Source of the DNA: Thinopyrum elongatum | Lineage: Eukaryota; Streptophyta; Magnoliopsida; Poales; Poaceae | Assembly (NCBI GenBank): GCA_011799875.1 | Contig: CM022300.1 | Span: forward strand, 232,944,903 to 233,008,902 | Direction: 5' to 3' | Length of the DNA: 64,000 bases | Part shown: positions 1 to 11,100 of the stretch, piece by piece | How positions within the stretch are numbered: position 1 is the first letter of the stretch | Layout of the letters: every line of letters begins with the position of its first letter | Made by a program: the position numbers and the translations under genes | Notes under the pieces: generated by a model | Seen by the model: only the letters and a program-made list of their open reading frames with translations | What the model was told of the DNA's origin: nothing | Databases searched by the model: none

Positions 1-839
1 TCTTCTCGGCATCCGTCGTCGCTACCGCGATGACGTCCCCCTCGACTCGTGTTACCATAAGGCAGGGTGGCAGTGATGTCACGTCCTCGTCTCGGTGTCC
101 GTCGTCGCTACCGCGACGATGTCCGCCTTGATTCGCGTTACCCAAAGGCAGGGTGGTAGTGGTGTCACGTGCTCGTCTCCGTGTCCGTCGTCGCTGCCGC
201 GATGTTGTCCGCCTCGACTCGTGTAACCCTAAGCCAGGTTGGCAGTGGTGTCACGTGCTCGTCTCGGTGTCTGTCGTCGCTACTGTGATGACGTCCACCT
301 CGACTTGCGTTACTCTAAGATAGGGTGGCAGTGGTGTCAAGAGCTCGTCTCGGCGTTCGTCGTCGCTAGCGCGACGACGTCCGCCTCAACTCGCGCAACC
401 CTAAGACAGGGTGGCAGTGGTGTCACGTGTTCTTCTCGGAGTCCCTCGTCGCTAGCGAGATGACGTCCGCCTCGACTCACGATACCTTAAGGTAAGGTGG
501 CAGTGATGCCACATGCTCGTCTCGGCGACCGTCGTCGCTACCGCGACGACGTTCGCCTCGACTCACGGTACCCTAAGGCAGGATGGCAGTGTTGTCACAT
601 GCTCGTCTCGGCGTCCGTCGTCGCTACCGCGATGACGTCCGCCTCAACTCGCACAACCCTAAGACAGGGTGGCACTGGTGTCACGTGCTCGTTTCGTCGT
701 CCGTTGTTGCTACCGCGACGACGTCCGCCTCGACTCCCGTTACCGTAAGATAGCGTGGCAGTGGTGTCACGTGCTCGCCTCGGCGTCCATCGTCGCTACC
801 GCGACGGCCTCCGCCTCGACTCGCGTTACCCTAAGGCAG

Positions 840-901
840 GGTTGCAGTGATGGCACGTGCTCGTCTTGGTGTCCGTCCCGACTCGCGTTACCCTAAGGCA
901 G
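840..901. repeat. 62-bp deletion monomer (24 bp lost)
   Basis: This monomer lacks 24 bp in the centre, removing the TACC hairpin loop and one arm. A normal monomer has CGTCCG twice, 24 bp apart, flanking the lost segment, so slippage between the two copies explains the exact size. The deletion is absent from the corresponding monomers of the next two block A copies, so it is private to copy 1. Confidence 0.85.
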
Positions 902-1101
902 GGTGGCACTGAGTTCACTTACTCGTCTCGGCGTCCGTCGTCGCTACCGTGACGACATCTACCTCGACTCCCATTACCCTAAGACAGTGTGGCAGTGTTG
1001 TCACGTGCTTGTCTCGGCGTCCTTCGGCGCTGCCGCGATGACATCCGCCTCGACTCGCCTAACCCTAAGCCAGGGTGCCAGTGGTGTCACGTGCTCGTCT
1101 T

Positions 1102-1135
1102 GGCGTCCGTCGTCGCTACCGCGACGACGTCCGCC
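1102..1135. other. Representative intra-monomer inverted repeat (potential hairpin)
   Basis: This is a perfect example of the dyad in the middle of most monomers. The inner arms CGTCGTCGC and GCGACGACG are exact reverse complements around a TACC loop. Outside them, after a symmetrical TC/TC mismatch, GGCG pairs with CGCC. In total 13 bp can pair within 34 nt. The same arrangement recurs every 86 bp, with CpG substitutions that often leave G-T pairing possible. One subfamily (for example near 2140-2160) has GGTACC at the centre instead, giving the palindrome CGGTACCG. Whether a cruciform or hairpin forms in vivo is not known. Confidence 0.85.
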
Positions 1136-4100
1136 TTGAGTCGCGTTACCCTAAGGCAGGGTGGCAGTGGTGTCACTTGCTCATCTCGGTGTCCGTCGTC
1201 GCTACCGCGACGACGTCCGCCTCGACTCGCGTAACCCTAAGCCAGGGTGGTAGTGGTGTCATGTGCTCGTCTCGGCGTCCGTCGTCGCTACCGTGATGAC
1301 GTCCGCCTCGACTCGCATTACCCCAAGACAGGGTGGCAGTGGTGTCACGTGCTCCTCTCGGCGTCTGTCATCGCTACCGCGACGACGTCCGCCTCGACTC
1401 CCGTTACCCTAAGACAGGGCGGCAATTGTGTCACGTGCTCGTCTCGGCAACCGTCGTCGCTACCGTGACGATGTCCGCCTTGACTCGCGCAACCCTAAGA
1501 CAGGGTGGCATTGGTGTCACGTGCTATCCTCGGCGTCCATCATCGCTACCGTGACGACGTCCGCCTCGACTCCCATTACCCTAAGACAGCGTGGTAGTGG
1601 TGTCACGAGCTCGTCTCGGCTTCCGTCGTCACTACCGCGATGACGTCTGCCTCGACTCGCGTAACCCTATGGCAGGGTGGCAGTGGTGTCACTTGCTCTT
1701 CTCGACGTCCCTCGTCGCTACCGAGATGACGTCCGCCTCAACTCACGTAACCCTAAGCCAGGGTGGCAGTGATGCCAGATGCTCGTCTCGGCGTCCGTCA
1801 TCGCTACCGCGACAACGTCCGCCTCGACTCACGGTACCCTAAGGCAGGATGGCAGTGTTGTCACGTGCTCGTCTCTGCGTCCGTCGTCGCTACCGCGACG
1901 ACATCCGCCTCAACTCGCGCAACCCTAAGACAGAGTGGCAGTGGTGTCACGTGCTCGTCTCGGCGTCCGTCATTGCTACCGCGACGACGTCCGCCTCCAC
2001 TACAGTTACCCTAAGATAGCGTGGCAGTGGTGTCACGTGCTCGTCTCGGTATCCATCGTCGCTACCGCGACGACGTCCGCCTCGACTCGCGTTACCCTAA
2101 GACAGAGTGGAAGTGGTGTCACGTGCTCGACTCGGCGTCGGTCGTCGGTACCGCGACGACGTCCGCCTCGACTCGCGTTACCCTAAGGCAGGGTGGCAGT
2201 GGTGTCACATGCTCTTCTCGGCATCCGTCGTCGCTACCGCGATGACGTCCCCCTCAACTCGCGTTACCCTAAGGTAGGGTGGCAGTGATGTCACGTCCTC
2301 GTCTTGGCGTCTGTCATCACTACCGCGACGATGTCCGCCTCGATTCGCGTTACCCAAAGGCAGGGTGGCAGTGGTGTCATGTGCTCGTCTCCGTGTCCGT
2401 CGTCGCTGCTGCGATGTTGTCCGCCTCGACTCCCGTAACCCTAGGCCAGGTTGGCACTGGTATCATGTGCTTGTCTCGGCGTCTGTTGTCGCTACTGCGA
2501 TGACGTCCACCTCGACTTGCGTTACTCTAAGACAGGGCGGCAGTGGTGTCAAGAGCTCGTCTCGGCATTCGTCATCGTTACCGCGATGACGTCCGCCTCG
2601 ACTCACGTAATACTAAGACTGGGTGGCAGTGGTGTCACGTGCTTTTCTCGGCGTCCCTCATCGCTAGCAAGATGACGTCCGCCTCGACTCACGATACCCT
2701 AAGGCAAGGTGGCAGTGATGCCACATGCTCGTCTCGGCGACCATCGTCGCTACCGCAACGAGGTTCGCCTCGACTCACGGTACCCTAATGCAGGATGGCA
2801 GTGTTGTCACGTGCTCGTCTCGGCGTCCGTCGTCGCTACCGCGATGACGTCCGCCTCAACTCGTGCAACCCTAAGACAGGGTGGTAGTGGTGTCATGTGC
2901 TCGTCTCGGCGTCCGTCGTTGCTACCGCGACGACGTTCGCCTCGACTCCCGTTACCCCAAAGTAGCGTGGTAGTGGTGTCACTTGCTCGTCTCGGCGTCC
3001 ATCGTCGCTACCGCGACGACGTCCGCCTCGACTCGCGTTACCCTAAGGCAGGGTGGCAGTGATGTCACGTGCTCGTCTTGGGGTCCGTCATCGCTACCGC
3101 GACGATGTCCGCCTCGACTCGCGTTACCCTAAGGCAGGGTGGCAGTGGGGTCACTTGCCCGTCTCTGCGTCCGTCGTCGCTACCGTGACGACATCTACCT
3201 CGACTCCCATTACCCTAAGACAGCGTGGCAGTGGTGTCACGTGCTCGTCTCGGCGTCCTTCGTCGCTGCCGCGACAATGTCTGCCTCGACTCGCCCAACC
3301 CTAAGCCAGGGTGCCAGTGGTGTCACGTGCTCGTCATGGCGTTCGTCGTCGCTACCGCGACGACGTCCGCCTTGACTCGCATTACCCTAAGGCAGGGTGG
3401 CAGTGGTGTCACTTGCTCATCTCGGCGTCCGTCGTCGCTACTGCGACGATGTCTGCCTCGACTCGCGTAACCCTAAGACAGGGTGGTAGTGGCGTCATGT
3501 GCTCGTCTCGGCGTCCATCATCGCTACCGTGGCGATGTCCGCCTCGACTCGCGTTACCCTAAGACAGGGTGGCTGTGGTGTCACGTGCTTGTCTCGGCGT
3601 CTGTCGTCGCTACCGCGACGACGTCGGCCTCGACTCCCGTTACCCTAAGACAGGGTGGCAGTTGTGTCACGTGCTCGTCTCGGCGTCCGTCGTCGCTACC
3701 GTGACGACGGCCGCCTCGACTCGCGCACCCCTAAGACAGGGTGGCATTGCTGTCACGTGCTCGTCTCGCCGTCCATCGTCGCTACCATGACGACGTCCGC
3801 CTCGACTCCCATTACCCTAAGACAGCGTGGCAGTGATGTCACGAGCTCGTCTCGGCTTCCGTCGTCGCTATCGCGACGACGTCCGCCTCGACTCGCGTAA
3901 CCCTAAGCCAAGGTGGCAGTGGTATCACGTGCTCTTCTCGCCGTCCCTCGTCGCTACCGAGATGACGTCCGCCTCGAGTCACGTAACCCTAAGCCTGGGT
4001 GGTAGTGATGCCACATTCTCGTCTCGGCGTCCGTCGTCGCTACCATGATGACGTTCGCCTCGACTCACAGTACCCTAAGGCAGGATGGCGGTGTTGTCAC

Positions 4101-5545
4101 GTGCTCGTCTCTGCGTCCGTCGTCGCTACCGCGACGACATCCGCCTCAACTCGCGCAACCCTAAGACAGAGTGGCAGTTGTGTCACGTGCTCGTCTCGGC
4201 GTCCGTCGTTGCTACCGCGACGACGTCCGCCTCCACTCCCGTTACCCTAAGATAGCATGGCAGTGGTTTCACGTGATCGTCTCGGCATCCATCGTCGCTA
4301 CCGCGATGACGTCCGCCTCGACTCGCGTTACCCTAAGACAGAGTGGAAGTGGTGTCACGTGCTCGTCTCGGTGTCGGTCGTCGGTACCGCGACGATGTCC
4401 GCCTCGACTCGCGTTACCCTAAGGCAGGGTGGCAGTGGTGTCACATGCTCTTATCGGCATCCGTCGTCGCTACCGCGATGTCGTCCCCCTCGACTCGTGT
4501 TACCCTAAGGCAGGGTGGCAGTGATGTCACGTCCTCGTCTCGGCGTCCGTCGTCACTACCGCGATGATGTCTGCCTCGATTCGCGTTACCCAAAGGCAGG
4601 GTGGCAGTGGTGTCACGTGCTTGTCTCCGTGTCCGTCGTCGCTGCTGCGATGTTGTTCGCCTCGACACGCATAACCCTAAGCCAGGTTGGCAGTGGTATC
4701 ACGTGCTCGTCTCGGCGTCTGTCGTCGCTACTGCGATGATGTCCACCTCGACTTGCGTTACTCTAAGACAGGGTGGCAGTGGTGTCAAGAGCTCGTCTCG
4801 GCGTTCGTCGTCGTTACCGCAACGAAGTCTGCCTCGACTTACGTAATACTAAGACTGGGTGGCAGTGGTGTCACGTGCTCTTCTCCGCGTCCCTCGTCAC
4901 TAGCGAGATGACGTCCGCCTCGACTCACGATACCCTAAGGCATGGTGGCAGTGATACCACATGCTCGTCTCGGCGACCGTCGTCGGTACCGCGACGACGT
5001 TCGCCTCGACTCACGGTACCCTAAGGTAGGATGGCAGTGTTGTCACGTGCTCGTCTCGGCGTCCGTCGTCGCTACCACGATGACGTCCACCTCAACTCGC
5101 GCAACCCTAAGACAGGGTGGCAGTGATGTCATGTGCTCATCTCGGCGTCCGTTGTTGCTATGGCGACGACGTCCGCCACGACTCCCGTTACCCTAAGATA
5201 GCGTGGTAGTGGTGTCATGTGCTCATCTCGGCGTCCATCATCGCTACCGCGACGACGTCCGCCTCGACTCGCGTTACCGTAAGGCAGGGAGGCAGTGATG
5301 TCACGTGCTCGTCTTGGGGTCCGTCATCGCTACCGCGACGATGTCCGCCTCGACTCGCTTTACCCTAAGGCAGGGTGGCAGTGGGGTCACTTGCCCATCT
5401 TTGCGTCCGTCGTCGCTACCGTGATGACATCTACCTCGACTCCCATTACCCTAAGACAGCGTGGCAGTGGTGCCACATGCTCGTCTCGGCGTCCTTCGTC
5501 GCTGCCGCGCCGACGTCCGCCTCGACTCGCCTAACCCTAAGCCAG

Positions 5546-5608
5546 GGTGCCAGTGGTGTCACGTGCTCGTCATGGCGTCCGTCTTGACTCGCGTTTATAC
5601 TAAGGCAG
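5546..5608. repeat. 63-bp deletion monomer
   Basis: The central segment between the two GTCCG motifs is missing, as in the 62-bp monomers. One extra base lies near GCGTTTATACTAAG, giving a net loss of 23 bp. It occurs only in block A copy 3, so it arose independently of the deletion at 840-901. Confidence 0.8.
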
Positions 5609-7599
5609 GGTGGCAGTGGTGTCACTTGCTCGTCTCGGCGTCCGTCGTCGCTACTGGGACGACGTCCGCCTCGACTCGCGTAACCCTAAGCCAGGGTGGT
5701 AGTGGTGTCATGTGCTCGTCTCGGCGTCCGTCGTCGCTACCGTGACGACGTCCGCCTCGACTCGCGTTACACTAAGACAGGGTGGCAGTGGTGTCACGTG
5801 CTTGTCTCGGCGTCTGTCGTCGCTACCGTGACGACGTCCGCCTCGACTCCCGTTACCCTAAGACAGGGTGGCAGTTGTGTCATGTGCTCGTCTCGGCGTC
5901 CGTCGTCGCTACCATGACGACGACCACCTCGACTCGCGCAACCCTAAGACAGGGTGGCATTGGTGTCACGTGCTCGTCTCGGCATCAATCGTCGCTACCG
6001 TGACAACGTCCGCCTCGACTCCCATTACCCTAAGACAGCGTGGCAGTGGTGTCACGAGCTCGTCTCGGCTTTCGTTATCGCTACTGCGATGACGTCCGCC
6101 TCGACTCGCGTAACACTATGGCAGGGTGGCAGTGGTGTCACGTGCTCCTCTCAGCGTCCCTCGTCGCTACCGAGATGATGTCCGCCTCGACTCACGTAAC
6201 CCTAAGGCTGGGTATTAGTGATGCCACATGGTCGTCTCGGCGTCCGTCATCGCTACCGCGACGACATCCGCCTCGACTCACGGTACCCTAATGCAGGATG
6301 GCATTTTTGTCACGTGCTCATCTCTGAGTCCGTCGTCGCTACCGCGACGACATCTGCCTCAACTCGAGCAACCCTAAGACAGAGTGGCAGTGGTGTCACG
6401 TGCTCGTCTCGGCGTCCGTCGTTGCTACCGCGACGACGTCCGCCTCCACTCCCGTTACCCTAAGATAGCGTGGCAGCGGTGTCACGTGCTTGTCTCGGCA
6501 ACCATCGTCGCTACTGCGACGACGTCTGCCTTGACTCGCGTTACCCTAAGACAGGGTGGAAGTGGTGTCACATGCTCGTCTCGGCGTCGGCCGTCGGTAC
6601 CGTGACGACGTCCGCCTCGACTCACGTTACCCTAAGACAGGGTGGCAGTGGTGTCACATGCTCTTCTCCGCATCCGTTGTCGCTACCACGATGACGTCCC
6701 CCTCGACTCGTGTTAACCTAAGGCAGGGTGGCAGTGTTGTCATGTCCTCGTCTCGGCGTCCGTCGTGGCTACCGCGATGATGTTCGCCTCGATTCGCGTT
6801 ACCCAAAGGCAGGGTGGCAGTGGTGTCATGTCCTCGTCTCCGTGTCCGTCGTTGCTGCCGTGATGATCTCCGCCTCGACTCACGTAACCCTAAGCCAGGT
6901 TGCCAGTGGTGTCACGTGGTCGTCTCGGCATCTGTCGTCGCTACCGCGATGACGTCCGCCTCGACTTGCAATACTCTAAGACAGGGTGGTAGTGGTGTCA
7001 AGAGCTCGTCTCGGCGTCCGTCGTCACTACCGCGATGACGTCCGCCTCGACTCGCGTATTACTAAGACTGGGTGGCAGTGGTGTCACGTGCTCTTCTCGG
7101 CGTCCCTCATCGCTAGCGAGATGACGTCCGCCTCGACTCACGATACCCTAAGGCAGGTGGCGGTGATGCCACATGCTCGTCTCGGCGACCGTCCTCGCTA
7201 CCGCGACGATGTTCGCCTCGACTCACGGTACCCTAAGGCAGGATGGCAGTGCTGTCATGTGCTCGTCTCGGCGTCCGTCGTCGCTACCGTGACGACGTCC
7301 GCCTCAACTCGCGTAACCCAAAGACAAGGTGGCAGTGGTGTCACGTGCTCGTCTTGGCGTCCATCGTTGCTACAGCGACGATGTCCGCCTCGACTCCCGT
7401 TACCCTAAGGCAGGGTGGCAGTGATGCACGTGCTCGTCTTGGTGTCCGTCCTCGCTACCGCGATGATGTCTGCCTCGACTCGCGTTACCCTAAGGTAGGG
7501 TGGCAGTGGGGTCACTTGCTCGTCTCAGCGTCCGTCGTCGCTACCGGTATGACATCTACCTCGACTCTCGTTACCCTAAGACAGCGTGGCAGTGGTGTC

Positions 7600-8187
7600 A
7601 CGTGCTCGTCTCGGCGGCCTTCGTCGGTACAGCGACGATGTCCGTCTAGACTCGTGTTACCCTAAGACAGGGTGGCAGTGGTGTCACATGCTCGTCTCGG
7701 CGGCGGTCGTCGGTACGACGACGACGTCCGCCTCGACTCGCTTTACCCTAAGGCAGGGTGGCGGTGGTGTCACGTCCTTGTCTCAGCGTCCGTCGTCGCT
7801 ACAGCGACGATGTCCGCCTCGACTCACGTTACCCAAAGGCAGGGTGGCAGTGGTGTCACGTGCTCGTCTCCGTGTCCGTTGTCGCTGCCACGACGTTGTC
7901 CGCCTCGACTCGCCGAACCCTAAGCCAGTGTGCCAGTGGTGTCACATGCTCGTCTCGGTGTCTGTCGTCGCTACCGCGACGATGTCCGCCTTGACTCGCG
8001 TAACCCTAAGACGGGGTGGCAGTGGTGTCACCTGCTCTTCTCGGCATCCATCGTCGCTACCGCGATGAAGTCCCCCTCGACTCGCGTTACCCTAAGGCAG
8101 GGTGGCAGTGATGTCACGTCCTCGTCTCGGCGTCCTTCGTCGCTACCGCGATGATGTTCGCCTCGACTCACGGTACCCTAAGGCAGG
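7600..8187. repeat. Transitional monomers between HOR blocks A and B
   Basis: About seven monomers fit neither the block A register that ends around 7600 nor the block B register that starts at 8188. Their order matches a cassette found inside block B (roughly 10300-10900, 14000-14600, 17400-18000) and further right near 24230-24800. That suggests the segment was copied from, or gave rise to, part of the block B unit. No non-satellite DNA is present. Confidence 0.6.
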
Positions 8188-11100
8188 ATGGCAGTGTTAT
8201 CACGTGCTCGTCTCGGCGTCCATCGTCGCTACCGTGACGACGTCCGCCTCAACTCGTGCAACCCAAAGATAGGGTGGCAGTGGTGTCACGTGCTCGTCTC
8301 GGCGTCCGTCGTTGCTACCGCGACGATGTCCACCTCGACTCGCGTAACACTAAGACTGGGTGGTGGTGGTGTCACGTGCTCTTCTCGGCGTCCCTCGTCG
8401 CTACCGAGATGACGTCCGCCTAGACTCACGTTACCCTAAGGCATGGTGGTAGTGATGCCACATGCTCGTCTCGGCGACCGTCGTCGCTACCGCGACGATG
8501 TTCGCCTCGACTCACGGTACCCTAAGGAAGGATGGCAGTGTTGTCACATGCTCATCTCTGCGTCCGTCGTCGCTACCACGACGACGTCCGCCTCAACTCG
8601 CGCAACCCTAAGATAGGGTGGCAGTGGTGTCACGTGCTTGTCTCGGCGTCCGTCGTTGCTACCGTGACGACGTCTGCCTCAACTTCCTTTACCCTAAGAT
8701 AGCGTGGCAGTGGTGTCCCGTGCGAGTCTCGGCGTCCATCGTCGCTACCGCGACGACGTCCGCCTCGACTCGCGATACCATAAGGCAGGGTTCAAGTGAT
8801 GTCATATGCTCGTCTTGGCGTCCGTCATCGCTACCGCGATGACGTCCACCTTAACTCGCGTTACCCTAAGGCAGGGTGGCAGTGGTGTCACTTGCTTGTC
8901 TTGGCGTCCGTCATAGCTACCGCGTCGACGTCCGCCTCAACTCGTGTAACCCTAAGCCAGGGTGGTAGTGGTGTCATGTGCTCGTCTCGGCGTCCGTCGT
9001 CGATACCGTGACGACGTCCGCCTCGACTCGCGTTACCCTAAGACAGGGTGGCAGTGGTGTCACGTGCTCGTCTTGGCGTCCGTCGTCGCTACTGCGACGA
9101 CGTCCGCGTCGACTCCCGTTACCCTAAGACAGGGTGGCAGTAGTGTCACGTGCTCGTCTCGGCGTCCGTCGTCGCTACCGTGACGACGTCCGCCTCGACT
9201 TGCGCAACCCGCAGACAGGGTGGCATTGGTGTCACGTGCTTGTCTCGGCGTCCATCATCGCTACCGTGATGACATCATCCTCGACTCCAATTACCCTAAG
9301 ACAGCGTGGCAGTGGTGTCACGTGCTCGTCTCGGCTTCCGTCGTCGCTACCGCGATGACGTCCGCCTTGACTCGCGTAACCCTAAGGTAGGGTGGCAGTG
9401 GTGTCACGTGCTCGTCTCAGCGTCCGTCGTCACTACCACGACGACATCTACCTCCACTCCCGTTACCCAAAGACAGCTTGGCAGTAGTGTCACGTGCTCA
9501 TCTCGGCGTCCATCATCGGTACCGCGACGATGTCCGCCTCGACCCACATTGCCCTCAGACAGGGTGGAAGTGGTGTCAAGTGCTCATCTCAGCGTCGGTC
9601 GTCAGTACCGCGAGGACGTCCGCCTCGCCTCGCGTAACACTAAGACTGGGTGGGAGTGGTGTCACGTGCTCTTCTCGGCGTCCCTCGTCGCTACCGAGAT
9701 GACGTCCCCCTCGACTCGCGTTACCCTAAGGCAGGGTGGCAGTGATGTCACATCCTCGTCTCGGCGTCCATCGTTGCTACCGCGATGATGTCCGCCTCAG
9801 TTCATGTTACCCAAAGGCAGGGTGGCAGTGGTGTCACGTGCTCGTCTCAATGTCCGTCGTCGCTGCCGCGATGATGTCCGCCTCGACTCGCGTAACCTTA
9901 AGCCAGGTTGGCAGTGGTGTCACGTGCTCGTCTCGGCGTCTGTCGTCGCTACCGCGATGACGTCCTCCTCGACATGCGTTACTCTAAGACAGGGTGGCTG
10001 TGGTGTCAATAGCTCGTCTCGGTGTTCGTCGTCGCTACCGCGATGACGTCCTCCTCGACTCGCATAATACTAAGACTGGGTGGCAGTGGTGTCACGTGCT
10101 CTTCTCGGCGTACCTCATCGCTAGCGAGATGACGTCCGCCTCGACTCATGATACCCTAAGGCAAGGTGGCAGTGATGCCACATGCTCATCTCGGCGGCCG
10201 TCGTCGCTACCGCGACGAGGTTCGCCTCGACCCACGGTACCCTAAGGCAAGATGGCAATGTTGTCACGTGCTCGTCTCGGTGTTCGTCATGGCTACCGTC
10301 ACCACATCAACCTCAACTCCCGTTACCCTAAGACAGCGTGGCAGTGGTGTCACGTGCTCGTCTCGGCGTCCATCGTCGGTACCGCGACAACGTCCGCCTC
10401 GACTCGCTTTACCCTATGGCAGGGTGGCAGTGGTGTCACATCCTCGTCTCGGCGTCCGTCGTCGCTACCACGACGATGTCTGCCTCGACTCGCGTTACCC
10501 AAAGGCAGGGTGGTAGTGGTGTCACGTGCTTGTCTCCATGTCCATCATCGCTGCCGCGACGACGTCCGCCTCGACTCGCCAAACCTAAGCCAGGATGCCA
10601 GTGGTTTCACATGCTCGTCTCGGCGTCTGTCGTCGACAACGCGATGATGTCCGCCTCGACTTGCGTTACCCTAAGACAGGGTGGCAGTAGTGTCACGAGC
10701 TCATCTCGGTGTCCATCATCGCGACCGCGACGATGTCCGCCTCGACTCGCGTAACCTTAAGACGGCGTGGCAGTGGTGTCACCTGCTTTCTCGGCATCCA
10801 TCGTCGCTACCGCGATGACGTCCCCCTCGACTCGCGTTACCCTAAGGCAGGGTGGCAGTGATGTCACGTCCTTGTCTCGGCGTCCGTCGTCGCTACCGCG
10901 ACGATGTCCGCCTCGACTCGCGTTACCCAAAGGCAAGGTGGCAGTGGTGTCACGTGCTCGTCTCCGTGTCCGTCGTCGCTGCCTTGATGGCGTCCGCCTC
11001 GACTCGCGTAACACTAAGACTGGGTGGCAGTGGTGTCACGTGCTCTTCTCGGCGTCCCTCGTCGCTACCGAGATGACGTCCGCCTCGACTCACGTTACCC

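Larger units (their letters stand above)
1..7600. repeat. HOR block A: 26-monomer (2236-bp) higher-order repeat, about 3.4 copies
   Basis: Monomer variants recur in the same order with a 2236-bp spacing (26 x 86). Copies begin at 1, 2213, 4449 and 6662; the last is partial and loses similarity around 7600. Copy 1 is 24 bp shorter because of the deletion monomer at 840-901. Copy 3 is 23 bp shorter because of the short monomer at 5546-5608. Marker variants include a monomer with GTCACGTCCTCG (at about 66, 2279, 4515 and 6728) and a GTCAAGAGCTCG monomer (at about 325, 2537, 4773 and 6986). Copies differ at several percent of positions by eye, so this block looks older than blocks C and D. It begins outside the window. 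Confidence 0.85.

Noticed and set aside
4441..4668. Minus-strand ORFs in the satellite (also 10757, 14453, 17922, 26444, 32034 and others)
   Set aside because: Reverse-strand shadows of the same monomers; arginine- and threonine-rich translations without domain features.
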